A DNA stretch of 64,000 bases, taken from an uncultured Alphaproteobacteria bacterium (GTDB lineage: Bacteria; Pseudomonadota; Alphaproteobacteria; Micavibrionales; Micavibrionaceae). The stretch covers positions 1 to 64,000 of the forward strand of contig CALHAW010000023.1 of the NCBI GenBank assembly GCA_937934135.1, given 5' to 3'. Below, in pieces: positions 9,046 to 18,078 of the stretch. Numbering within the stretch: the stretch's first letter is position 1; every line of letters begins with the position of its first letter. The notes under the pieces were generated by a model, which did no database searches, was not told the DNA's origin, and saw only the letters and a program-made list of their open reading frames with translations. Position numbers and translations under genes: made by a program.

Positions 9046-9558
9046 ATGGCAAATGCTGATAGTTACACCAAAGATTTTCCTATTTCATGGGAGGAATTAC
9101 ACCGTAATGCCAAAGCTTTGGCATGGAAGCTCCTTGATAAAGGCCCCCTTGAAGGCGGTAAATGGAAGGGGATCGTGGCGATCACCCGTGGCGGCATGGT
9201 ACCTGCCTGTATTATCGCGCGGGAACTTGAGATCCTAACGCTTGAGACATTTTGCATTACGAGTTATGAGCATAAAGACCAATCAGAAACCAAAATCCTC
9301 AAAAAACCAGAAACGGTTGCCAAGGATGGTAAAGGTGACGGTGAGGGCTGGCTTGTGATTGATGATTTGGTGGATACTGGTAAAACATTTGAATTGGCGC
9401 GGGATATATATCCCAAGGCGCATTATGCGTGTATCTACACCAAACCAAAGGGCGAAAAACAAACAGATACGTTTGTTACTGCTTTTTCCCAAAACACATG
9501 GGTTCATTTTCCTTGGGATTTAGAAAATCAATATGCAACGCCATTGGCGTTGAAATAA
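9046..9558 (+). CDS. gpt: Xanthine (guanine) phosphoribosyltransferase
   Basis: ISWEELHRNAKALAWKL; IVAITRGGMVPACIIARELEI; WLVIDDLVDTGKTFELAR PRPP-binding motif. Confidence 0.88.
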   Translation: MANADSYTKDFPISWEELHRNAKALAWKLLDKGPLEGGKWKGIVAITRGGMVPACIIARELEILTLETFCITSYEHKDQSETKILKKPETVAKDGKGDGEGWLVIDDLVDTGKTFELARDIYPKAHYACIYTKPKGEKQTDTFVTAFSQNTWVHFPWDLENQYATPLALK

Positions 9559-10626
9559 TTACCCTAAGGCGGCGTGAAATTTTCCTGTTTTGTTCAAACG
9601 ACCGATACGTTCCCCACGTTGTAATGTGATCTCACTTAATGACTCAGATGGAATATTCCTGCCGTATTCATTCATAAGGTGAACAAGCTTAGTATTAAAC
9701 TCATATGGAGTTTTTTGAAGATTTTTTTGTAAATCAATAAAGTCTAAGTTCCCAATAAGGTGCCTAGAAATAAACAGGGCATCTGCGTCAATATCACCGG
9801 AAATATGAAGCCCTTTTAATTTTTCTCTAAGGTTGAAAAGGCCGTTCTTAAAATTGCTATCATTGGTGTTTATTATTTTTAAAAAATGTGAAGAAGATAC
9901 TTTACCTCCATCTTTTGCCAATGCGATATATGCGCGCGCTATATTCATTTCCATGTTTGATAATGTGGCGCCATTGCCCCAAAAACTGAAGGTTTTGTTG
10001 TTTAAATCAAGTTGAATAGGACCATAATTAATTATCTCTCGGTGCGAAATACCATTGTTCTTTGATTTATTTAAGTTTGAATTTTGTATCAGCAATGATT
10101 TTTTAAAGCTTTCTAAATTTTCTAATCTTCCTAATTCGATAGTTGGTTTTGTTCTAATTCGACTAAGGCTTGAAAGATTTAAATCAGCATCGTTTTTCTG
10201 AAGAATGTCTGCAAACTGCTTGTTAAAATGGAATGGTCGTTTTTCTAATCTTTTTTCTATTTCTTGGTAATCCAAATTCCCTCTCAAAATATCTGTAAGA
10301 ATGAAAGAACTGGCAGTAACGTCATCAATAATTTTTATATTCTCTAGCTTTTTCCTAAACTTTGAAAACTGGGCGTTAAAACAATTTTCAGTTTTAATGC
10401 CCAATAGTTCCATGAGGGTTTTTTTAGAAAAATAAGCAGATGGGCTTCCAATAAATATGATCGATAAATTAATTTGGGTTGGAGTGAGTTTTACAGCGCC
10501 AAATCTATCGACACAAAACATCCCAGCCTGCCTGTCAATGCTGACCGCTCCGTACTTATGCGCGTTAAAATTAGATGTGGTGCTGATAATGGCCTCTTCA
10601 GTATTTTTTATTTTAAGTAAGGTAAA
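9559..10626 (-). CDS. Tandem OmpR/PhoB-like winged-helix protein without receiver domain; possible pseudogene or non-canonical start
   Basis: Two aligned repeats: HKYGAVSIDRQAGMFCVDRFGAVKLTPTQ... and INYGPIQLDLNNKTFSFWGNGATLSNME.... Homology extends upstream of the first ATG (10521) to about 10560; in-frame TAA at 10627-10629, no ATG/GTG/TTG between. Confidence 0.6.
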   Translation of the reverse strand, partial: FTLLKIKNTEEAIISTTSNFNAHKYGAVSIDRQAGMFCVDRFGAVKLTPTQINLSIIFIGSPSAYFSKKTLMELLGIKTENCFNAQFSKFRKKLENIKIIDDVTASSFILTDILRGNLDYQEIEKRLEKRPFHFNKQFADILQKNDADLNLSSLSRIRTKPTIELGRLENLESFKKSLLIQNSNLNKSKNNGISHREIINYGPIQLDLNNKTFSFWGNGATLSNMEMNIARAYIALAKDGGKVSSSHFLKIINTNDSNFKNGLFNLREKLKGLHISGDIDADALFISRHLIGNLDFIDLQKNLQKTPYEFNTKLVHLMNEYGRNIPSESLSEITLQRGERIGRLNKTGKFHAALG

Positions 10627-10798
10627 TTAAAATATGATTTGTATTATGTCAATATAGATCATATTTTCCGCTTGATTTATTGGCGCTAAACCCGTTATAA
10701 CCCCTTTACCGATGGACATTCTGGCGATATTTGGCTGCCTCGATTGTCTAAATTTTAACAAAAACCTCAATATTTACGGGGCTTTGAAGGAGATAGAA

Positions 10799-11083
10799 AT
10801 GCCGAAATTAAAGACGAAAAGTTCTGTCAAAAAGCGTTTCCGCGTGACAGGAAAAGGGAAAATTAAGTCCGGACAGGCCTTTACTTCCCACATGATGCAA
10901 AACAAACCAAAATCAATGAAGCGTAAAGCAAACCGTACAACCACAATGTGTGATGCGGATGCCAAGATCGTTCTCACAAACTGGATGCCCTATAGCCGTA
11001 AAAATAAAGGCGGCCCGTATGATGCAACCAAAGACCCAGCGAGCGCGCAATATATCGCCCCTGAAAAGAAGGAGACTAAATAA
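10799..11083 (+). CDS. rpmI: 50S ribosomal protein L35 with C-terminal extension
   Basis: [32 protein letters not shown]...; next gene is rplT; start trimmed from the ORF track. Confidence 0.93.
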   Translation: MPKLKTKSSVKKRFRVTGKGKIKSGQAFTSHMMQNKPKSMKRKANRTTTMCDADAKIVLTNWMPYSRKNKGGPYDATKDPASAQYIAPEKKETK

Positions 11084-11448
11084 TGGCACGTGTAACCGGA
11101 GGAAAGGCGTCACATGCACGCCACGCAAAAGTAATTAAAAAAGCGAAGGGTTATTATGGCCGTCGTAAGAATTGTTACCGTACTGCGGTGCAGGCTGTTG
11201 AAAAAGCAGGTCAATATGCCTATATCGGGCGTAAGCAAAAGAAACGTAATTTCCGCGCTTTATGGATTCAACGTATTAATGCTGCGGCGCGTTTGAACGG
11301 TATGACTTATTCTAAATTCATGAACGGCCTTAAATTGGCAGAAATTGAGTTAGACCGTAAAGTATTGGCTGATATTGCTGTTCGTGATGAAGCGGCCTTT
11401 GCTGCGATTGCGAAACAAGTAGAAACAGCGCTTGCGAAAGCAGCTTAA
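11083..11448 (+). CDS. rplT: 50S ribosomal protein L20
   Basis: [75 protein letters not shown] overlap with rpmI. Confidence 0.97.
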   Translation: MARVTGGKASHARHAKVIKKAKGYYGRRKNCYRTAVQAVEKAGQYAYIGRKQKKRNFRALWIQRINAAARLNGMTYSKFMNGLKLAEIELDRKVLADIAVRDEAAFAAIAKQVETALAKAA

Positions 11449-11473
11449 GTAAGCTTATAAAATACAGAATTTT

Positions 11474-11510
11474 AAAAAAGCCCTTTCTTGTAATAAGAAT
11501 GGGCTTTTTT
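11474..11510 (+). terminator. Rho-independent terminator after rpmI-rplT
   Basis: AAAAAAGCCCTTTCTTGTAATAAGAATGGGCTTTTTT. Confidence 0.9.
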
Positions 11511-11548
11511 AGTTCAATAAGACAAAATAATGGTTTAAAACGATATTT

Positions 11549-12631
11549 ATGAATATTGCAGATTTAAAGACAGAATTAACAGGCATGGTCGAAGCGGCCA
11601 ATGACCTTGATACCCTCGAAGCGACCCGCGTACAGGCGTTGGGTAAAAAAGGTAAGATTACGGGTTTGATGAAAACGCTGGGCGGTATGGATCCAGAAGA
11701 ACGCAAAACCACGGGCGCTGCGCTTAATCTTCTTAAAGATGAAATTGCCGCGCTTATTGCCTCTCAAGAACGGGCGCTTAAAAAACAAGCGCTGGAACAA
11801 CGCCTTGCAACAGAGACAATCGATGTCTCCCTTCCTATTCGTCCCGAAGCCCACGGTACAATCCACCCGATTAGCCAGACTATGGAAGAATTGGGCGCTA
11901 TTTTCGGTTCAATGGGATTTCAAATTGCTGAAGGGCCAGATATTGAAGATGATTGGCATAATTTCACGGCGCTGAACTTTCCACCGGGTCACCCTGCGCG
12001 TGAAATGCATGACACATTCTATTTGCCTGATGACCCAGAGGAACAAGGCGAAGCCGCTAAAAAACTTCTGCGTACGCATACATCCACGGTGCAAATCCGC
12101 GCAATGCAAGAAAGTGGCGCACCTATTAAGGTTATTGTAATGGGGCGGACCTATCGTTCAGATTATGATATCACGCACACCCCCATGTTCCATCAATGTG
12201 AGGGGCTTTATATTGATAAGAATGTGAATATGGGCCACCTTAAAGGATGCTTAATGGATTTTGCGCGTGCTTATTTTGAAGTTGATGATTTGCCTGTTCA
12301 ATTCCGTCCCAGCTTTTTCCCCTTTACAGAGCCAAGCGCCGAGGTTGATATTGGCTGTTCCCGCAAAGAGGGCGGTTTAAAAATTGGTGCTGGTGATGAT
12401 TGGCTTGAAATTTTAGGGTGCGGCATGGTGCATTCAAATGTGATAAAAAATTGTGGTCTTGATCCTGATGAATATCAGGGGTTTGCCTTTGGTTTGGGGA
12501 TTGAGCGGATTGCGATGCTTAAATACGGTATTCCGGATTTACGTACATTCTTTGAAAGTGATGTACGCTGGCTTGAACATTATGGCTTTGATCCATTGGA
12601 TCGTCCGAACAGAGCAACGGGAAGTAAGTAA
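11549..12631 (+). CDS. pheS: Phenylalanine--tRNA ligase alpha subunit
   Basis: [72 protein letters not shown]. Confidence 0.97.
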   Translation: MNIADLKTELTGMVEAANDLDTLEATRVQALGKKGKITGLMKTLGGMDPEERKTTGAALNLLKDEIAALIASQERALKKQALEQRLATETIDVSLPIRPEAHGTIHPISQTMEELGAIFGSMGFQIAEGPDIEDDWHNFTALNFPPGHPAREMHDTFYLPDDPEEQGEAAKKLLRTHTSTVQIRAMQESGAPIKVIVMGRTYRSDYDITHTPMFHQCEGLYIDKNVNMGHLKGCLMDFARAYFEVDDLPVQFRPSFFPFTEPSAEVDIGCSRKEGGLKIGAGDDWLEILGCGMVHSNVIKNCGLDPDEYQGFAFGLGIERIAMLKYGIPDLRTFFESDVRWLEHYGFDPLDRPNRATGSK

Positions 12632-12828
12632 TGCAATCTGTATGGATAGCAGGAATGTTATCGGCGTTTTTAAGCGTATCTACAGCATGGGCGCAAGACC
12701 TAACCCCTAATCAATCAATTTCGTCCCAAAACAATCAATTCAATATACCAAAAGGTGAACCTCCTTTACCCAAAGCTCCTAATGCGTGCTACCCCCCTGA
12801 ATCTAAACCTGAACCCTTAGTTGGATAG
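12631..12828 (+). CDS. Small proline-rich putative secreted protein (65 aa)
   Basis: TAATG coupling to pheS; signal-like [22 protein letters not shown]. Confidence 0.6.
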   Translation: MQSVWIAGMLSAFLSVSTAWAQDLTPNQSISSQNNQFNIPKGEPPLPKAPNACYPPESKPEPLVG

Positions 12829-13262
12829 TGATGATTCTTCGCCCAATAGAACGTCAAGATTACGACCAATGGCGGCCGCTTTGGCAGGAAAATTGTCTGC
12901 ATCAAATTACAGATGATGTGACGGCGGAAACATGGCGTCGGCTGACCAATCCAAAAGAAAATGTCTATGGGTTGGGGGTGTTTGATGATCAAGGAAACTT
13001 GCTAGGCTTTCTACATTACATTCTTCATCCGACAACGGGATTTAAGGAGCCAGCTTGTTATATGCAGGATCTTTTCATTGATGAGCAATACCGCCGTCAG
13101 GGCTTGGCGCGGCGACTCGTCTGGGAATTGAATGAAATGGGTAAGGCAGCGCAATGGGCGCGCATTTATTGGTTTGCTGATAATAAAGACGCCGCCGTTC
13201 AGAATTTATATAAAAACCTTGGAATCCGCATGGATTTCACGCTATTTATGTTACCGACATAA
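12828..13262 (+). CDS. GNAT-family N-acetyltransferase
   Basis: ILRPIERQDYDQWRPLW; YMQDLFIDEQYRRQGLARRLVWEL; GTG 12828 overlapping the upstream TAG, or ATG 12831. Confidence 0.85.
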   Translation: MMILRPIERQDYDQWRPLWQENCLHQITDDVTAETWRRLTNPKENVYGLGVFDDQGNLLGFLHYILHPTTGFKEPACYMQDLFIDEQYRRQGLARRLVWELNEMGKAAQWARIYWFADNKDAAVQNLYKNLGIRMDFTLFMLPT

Positions 13263-13274
13263 GGAACTAAAAAC

Positions 13275-15656
13275 ATGAAATTTACACTCAGTTGGCTCAA
13301 AGAGCATCTCGACACAAACGCTTCATTAAATGACATTACTGGCAAGGTCACCGCGCTGGGGTTGGAGCTGGAAGGGGTTGAAGACCCGACGGAGAAATTT
13401 GCGCCTTTTAAGGTTGCTCATGTTGTTAGTGCGGAGCAACATCCAGATGCTGATCGTTTGCGTGTCTGTCAGGTCGATACGGGCAGTGAAGTAATCCAAG
13501 TTGTCTGCGGTGCGCCCAATGCACGTACGGGTATGAAAGCAATTTTTGCACCTGCTGGGTCATACGTACCAGGAACGGATATGGTGCTTAAAAAAGGCAA
13601 AATCCGCGGTGAGGAATCCAACGGCATGTTGGTGTCTGAACGCGAAATGGGTTTGTCTGATGAGCATGATGGCATTATTGATCTGTCTGAAGATACGGCA
13701 ATAGGTACGCCTTTTTCCGATGTTTTTGCCATGAATGATCCGGTGATTGATATTGCTCTCACGCCAGATCGTGGCGATTGCGCCGGTATACGCGGTATTG
13801 CACGTGATTTGGCCGCGGCGGGAATGGGAACACTTAAACCGTTAAAAGCGCCCTCTTATAAAGAAAGCGGGAAATCTTCTATTGGCGTTAATATTGATGC
13901 GGCAGCGCAATGCCCACTTTTCATGGGATGCCTCGTTAAAGATGTTGAAAACAAGGAATCGCCAACATGGATGCAAAACCGCCTGAAGGCTGTTGGTTTG
14001 CGGCCCATTTCGGCGCTGGTCGATATTACCAACTATATGTCGCTGGATCTTTGTCGTCCGCTTCATGTGTATGATGCGGATTTGGTGAAGGGCGATATTA
14101 CTGTACGTCTTTCAAAGGAGGGTGAGGAATTTGATGCGCTGAATGATAAATCGTATATAATCCGCGAAGGGCAAACGGCGATCACGGATGAAAGCGGTAT
14201 TCTTGGACTTGGCGGAATTGTTGGTGGTGTCTCAACAGGATGCACGGAAACCACAAAAAATGTTTTCATTGAATGTGCGTATTTTGATCCGATGACGGTC
14301 GCCCGTACAGGGCGTGATTTGCAAATTGATTCTGATGCGCGCTATCGCTTTGAACGCGGGGTTGATCGTGAATTTACGGTTGAAGCCATTAAAATCGCTG
14401 CGCAACTGGTGATTGATATTTGCGGTGGTGAAGCATCCGAAGTCGTACAAGCGGGTAGTGTTCCTGACTGGAAGAAGGAAATTGAATTTGACCCGGCCTA
14501 TACCAAAAAATTATCTGGTATGGATGTGCCTGCGGACAAGCAGGTCTCAATTCTTGATAGCTTGGGTTTTGTTATTAATGGATCAAAAGTAACGCCGCCC
14601 TCATGGCGTCATGATGTTGAAGGCAAGGCGGATTTGGTTGAAGAAGTGATCCGTGTGATTGGATATGATCATATTGATGCCGTTTCTGTGCGCTCTAATA
14701 ATACGGTTTCTGACAGTGCAGAGACAAAAAATATTACCCGTATGCGCGGCGCACGTACAGCGCTTGCAGCGCGGGGTTTGCACGAATGCGTGACATGGTC
14801 TTTCATGCCAAAGGGGCTAGCCGCGGAATTTGGCTCAAACGATAATGGCCTCACTTTGACTAATCCTATTAGCAACGATCTTGACCAAATGCGTCCCAGT
14901 ATTTTACCAAACCTAATGACAGCCGCGCTGATGAATGCCGATAAAGGCAATGATGATGCGATGTTGTTTGAAGTGGGTCCTGTCTTTGAAACTGCAAAAA
15001 CTGATGGACAGCGCACCCATGCGGCGGGTATTCGTTACGGTCAACAAGGAGAGAAGCATTGGAGTGGTGAAAACGCGAACCGCGCCCATGATGTTTATGA
15101 TGTAAAAGCAGACGTGATTGCGGCGTTGACCGCGGCGGGTGTTGCGACAGTTAATCTTCAAACAGCACGTGAGGCTTCGGACTATTTTCACCCTGGGCGC
15201 TCCGCCGTTTTAAAACAAGGACGCAATGTACTCGCTCAATTTGGAGAAGTGCATCCTGCTATTTTAGATCACATGGATATCAAAGCGAATATTGTTGCAT
15301 TTGAAGTCTTTCTCGATAATATCCCTTCGGCTAAGAAAAAAGGCACGTCCAAAAAACTCCTTCATCTTTCACAATTTCAATCTGTAACCCGTGATTTCGC
15401 GTTTATTGTGGATGAAAATGTTGAAGTTGAACAAATTGTCCGCGCCGCTAAAAATGCAGAGCGCAATCTTATTGATTCCGTCTCTGTTTTTGATGTTTAT
15501 CAAGGCAAGGGGGTTGATGAAGGCAAAAAATCTATTGCGATTAATGTACGCATACAGCCCGTGAAACAAACACTGACAGATGCGGAAATTGAAGGCATCA
15601 GTCAAAAAATTATCGATGCCGTCGCGGCAAAGACAGGCGCGGTATTGAGAGGGTAG
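13275..15656 (+). CDS. pheT: Phenylalanine--tRNA ligase beta subunit
   Basis: 793 aa; MKFTLSWLKEHLDT...; tRNA-binding, B3/B4, B5 and FDX-ACB domains readable. Confidence 0.97.
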   Translation: MKFTLSWLKEHLDTNASLNDITGKVTALGLELEGVEDPTEKFAPFKVAHVVSAEQHPDADRLRVCQVDTGSEVIQVVCGAPNARTGMKAIFAPAGSYVPGTDMVLKKGKIRGEESNGMLVSEREMGLSDEHDGIIDLSEDTAIGTPFSDVFAMNDPVIDIALTPDRGDCAGIRGIARDLAAAGMGTLKPLKAPSYKESGKSSIGVNIDAAAQCPLFMGCLVKDVENKESPTWMQNRLKAVGLRPISALVDITNYMSLDLCRPLHVYDADLVKGDITVRLSKEGEEFDALNDKSYIIREGQTAITDESGILGLGGIVGGVSTGCTETTKNVFIECAYFDPMTVARTGRDLQIDSDARYRFERGVDREFTVEAIKIAAQLVIDICGGEASEVVQAGSVPDWKKEIEFDPAYTKKLSGMDVPADKQVSILDSLGFVINGSKVTPPSWRHDVEGKADLVEEVIRVIGYDHIDAVSVRSNNTVSDSAETKNITRMRGARTALAARGLHECVTWSFMPKGLAAEFGSNDNGLTLTNPISNDLDQMRPSILPNLMTAALMNADKGNDDAMLFEVGPVFETAKTDGQRTHAAGIRYGQQGEKHWSGENANRAHDVYDVKADVIAALTAAGVATVNLQTAREASDYFHPGRSAVLKQGRNVLAQFGEVHPAILDHMDIKANIVAFEVFLDNIPSAKKKGTSKKLLHLSQFQSVTRDFAFIVDENVEVEQIVRAAKNAERNLIDSVSVFDVYQGKGVDEGKKSIAINVRIQPVKQTLTDAEIEGISQKIIDAVAAKTGAVLRG

Positions 15657-15658
15657 AT

Positions 15659-17344
15659 TTACTTCCCCAATTCCTCTGCCACAATATCCTTACGGCTGAG
15701 CTTGCCGATCATGGTTTTGGGTAGGGGGTCATTGCGAAATTCAATGCGTTTGGGCATTTCCATGGTTGATATTTTATCACTTAGGAATTTTTTTAGATCT
15801 TCGGCGGTTAATTCGCGCCCGTCTTTTTTCTTAATCCATGCTTTGACAATTTCACCGCGTTGCTTATCAGGTAATCCGGCGACAATGCATTCTTCGACCG
15901 AAGGGTGCAGATAAATTGCCTCTTCGACATTACGGGGGTACACATTATATCCGTTGGTGATGATCATATCTTTGATGCGGTCGACAATGAAGAAATACCC
16001 ATCTTCATCCATCACAGCAATGTCGCCTGTATGCAAACGGTCACCGTCGCGTAATGTTTTTTCATTATCCTCAGGACGTTTCCAATAGCCCTTCATAACT
16101 TGTGGGCCGCGCGCGCATAATTCCCCACGTTCCCCAACGCCAACATGCTTCCCTGTTTCATGGTCAATAATTTCAATAATAGTTTGCGGAAACGGCAACC
16201 CGATAGAGCCTGCCTTATTTTTTCCTTCACGCGGGTTACAGCACAGAACGGGGGAGCTTTCCGTTAAGCCGTACCCTTCGACGACCACTGCACCTGTTTT
16301 GGATTCAAATTTTTTCTTTACTTCAACGGGAAGCGGCGCGCCGCCAGAAATACAAAATTTGAGTGAAGATAAATCAAAGTTTTTTAATTTTTTATGGTTG
16401 TTAATGCCATTATAAATTGCCGGAACAGCAGGGAATATCGTTGGTTTTTTGGTCTGGATTAATTTCAATGTTTGATCCAACTCAAAACGGGGCAGGGCAA
16501 TAATTTCCATTGCCTTGCGTACAGCCATATTCATCACGGCGGTCATGGCAAAAACATGGAAGAAAGGAATAACGCCGAGCATTTTTTCTTCACCATCTGC
16601 ACAACCCAGCCACATGCTCGCTTGCTCCGCATTGGCGGAAATATTTGCATGTGTTAGCATCGCACCTTTGGGTAGACCTGTTGTGCCGCCTGTATATTGA
16701 TAAAGCGCAATATCTTCATGTGGATTAATATCGACCTGTTCGTACGTGCCATCATTATCAATTAAGGCTTCATAGCGTAAAATGCGCCGTGTTTCGGGAA
16801 TGTTTGCCAGTTCTTTACCCTTGATCAGTTTAAATAACAGGCTTTTGGGAAAAGGAAGCATATCCGTAAAACTTGCAACCACCAGCTGCTTTAAACGGGT
16901 ATGACTTAACATGGGTTCAATTTTTCCAAATAAAATTTCAAGATCCGCCGTAATAATCGTTTCAGTTTCACTATCTTCAATCATATTTTCCAATTCTGCT
17001 TTTGCATAAAGTGGATTGTAATTAACAGCCGTTGCCCCAATCCGCATCAACGCATAATAAGCAATAAGGAAAAGGGGGCAGTTGGGTAAGAAAATACCAA
17101 CCTTATCGCCTTTTTTGACGCCATTTTCCTGCAACCCTTTCGCAAATTTTTTCGTAGCAATATCAATTTCTTGCCATGTTTGTTTTGCCCCTAAAAAATC
17201 AAAAGCGGGCTTATCACCATATTTTGCGGCGGTTTCATCAAGGAAGCGTGCCACGGGAGCCGCAGGAACATCGGCGTTCCATGAAATATCTTCAGGGTAT
17301 TGGTCAATCCATGGATGTTGTGTCTGTGTCATCGTGCGCCTCAA
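15659..17344 (-). CDS. fadD: Long-chain-fatty-acid--CoA ligase (start may be internal MTQTQHPW)
   Basis: YTGGTTGLPKGAMLTHANI AMP-binding motif; GYGLTESSPV; DRIKDMIITNGYNVYPR. Confidence 0.88.
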   Translation of the reverse strand: MRRTMTQTQHPWIDQYPEDISWNADVPAAPVARFLDETAAKYGDKPAFDFLGAKQTWQEIDIATKKFAKGLQENGVKKGDKVGIFLPNCPLFLIAYYALMRIGATAVNYNPLYAKAELENMIEDSETETIITADLEILFGKIEPMLSHTRLKQLVVASFTDMLPFPKSLLFKLIKGKELANIPETRRILRYEALIDNDGTYEQVDINPHEDIALYQYTGGTTGLPKGAMLTHANISANAEQASMWLGCADGEEKMLGVIPFFHVFAMTAVMNMAVRKAMEIIALPRFELDQTLKLIQTKKPTIFPAVPAIYNGINNHKKLKNFDLSSLKFCISGGAPLPVEVKKKFESKTGAVVVEGYGLTESSPVLCCNPREGKNKAGSIGLPFPQTIIEIIDHETGKHVGVGERGELCARGPQVMKGYWKRPEDNEKTLRDGDRLHTGDIAVMDEDGYFFIVDRIKDMIITNGYNVYPRNVEEAIYLHPSVEECIVAGLPDKQRGEIVKAWIKKKDGRELTAEDLKKFLSDKISTMEMPKRIEFRNDPLPKTMIGKLSRKDIVAEELGK

Positions 17345-17370
17345 GATTTTAGAGTGATTGGAATTATATT

Positions 17371-17394
17371 ACCCTATTATAGCGCAAATAGGGT
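17371..17394. promoter_or_regulatory. Candidate operator: perfect palindrome ACCCTATT-N8-AATAGGGT
   Basis: 8-bp inverted repeat just upstream of the fadD-like gene, beside the AT-rich run TAATATAATT on the minus strand. Confidence 0.5.
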
Positions 17395-17529
17395 GTGTCA
17401 AAAAGAAAAACAAATTATGGTAGCAACCAAATGTTAGCATCTCATATGTTAAGAAAATATAGAATTTTCTTTATTTTATGGCTTTATATCGTGTAATAAT
17501 AAAGGGAAGTCCAATTTAAGGTTTTTATT

Positions 17530-18069
17530 GTGAATACAGAAGCCCTCATCGCCGAACAACATGATCCAGAAAGCGAACCTGTTCGCTCTTCTATTAAATG
17601 GTTTAATACAACAAAAGGCTTTGGCTTTGCCGTGCCAGAAGAAGACCCGTGCGATGCGTTTGTTCACATCACAACTCTGCAAGATGCAGGAATTACCGAC
17701 CTTGGTGAAGGGGCGATTATTTCCTGTCATGTTGTGAAAGGGCCAAAGGGCGCACTTGTTACAAAAGTTGATGGTTTGATTGAAATTGGTGAAAACCCGA
17801 CCCCTATTACTTTTCGTATTGATCCGGAAGAAAAAAGTGAAACCGTTTCAATGAAAGGGACAGTGAAATGGTATAAACCAGATAAAGGGTTTGGCTTTAT
17901 TATCCCTGAAGATGGTCAAAAAGATATTTTTATTCATAAGAGCTGTTTGGAACGCCATGGTATGGACTCTTTATTTCCTGGCCAACAAGTACAAATGGAT
18001 ATTCGTGAAGTGGCTAAAGGGCGTGAGGTTGCTTCTATTCAACCCGTTAGTGCTTCGGGGGCTTCCTAA
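17530..18069 (+). CDS. Double cold-shock-domain protein (GTG start)
   Basis: Two CSDs: SSIKWFNTTKGFGFAVPEEDPCDAFVHITTL and GTVKWYKPDKGFGFIIPEDGQKDIFIHKSCL. Confidence 0.9.
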   Translation: MNTEALIAEQHDPESEPVRSSIKWFNTTKGFGFAVPEEDPCDAFVHITTLQDAGITDLGEGAIISCHVVKGPKGALVTKVDGLIEIGENPTPITFRIDPEEKSETVSMKGTVKWYKPDKGFGFIIPEDGQKDIFIHKSCLERHGMDSLFPGQQVQMDIREVAKGREVASIQPVSASGAS

Positions 18070-18078
18070 ACTTTCCTT

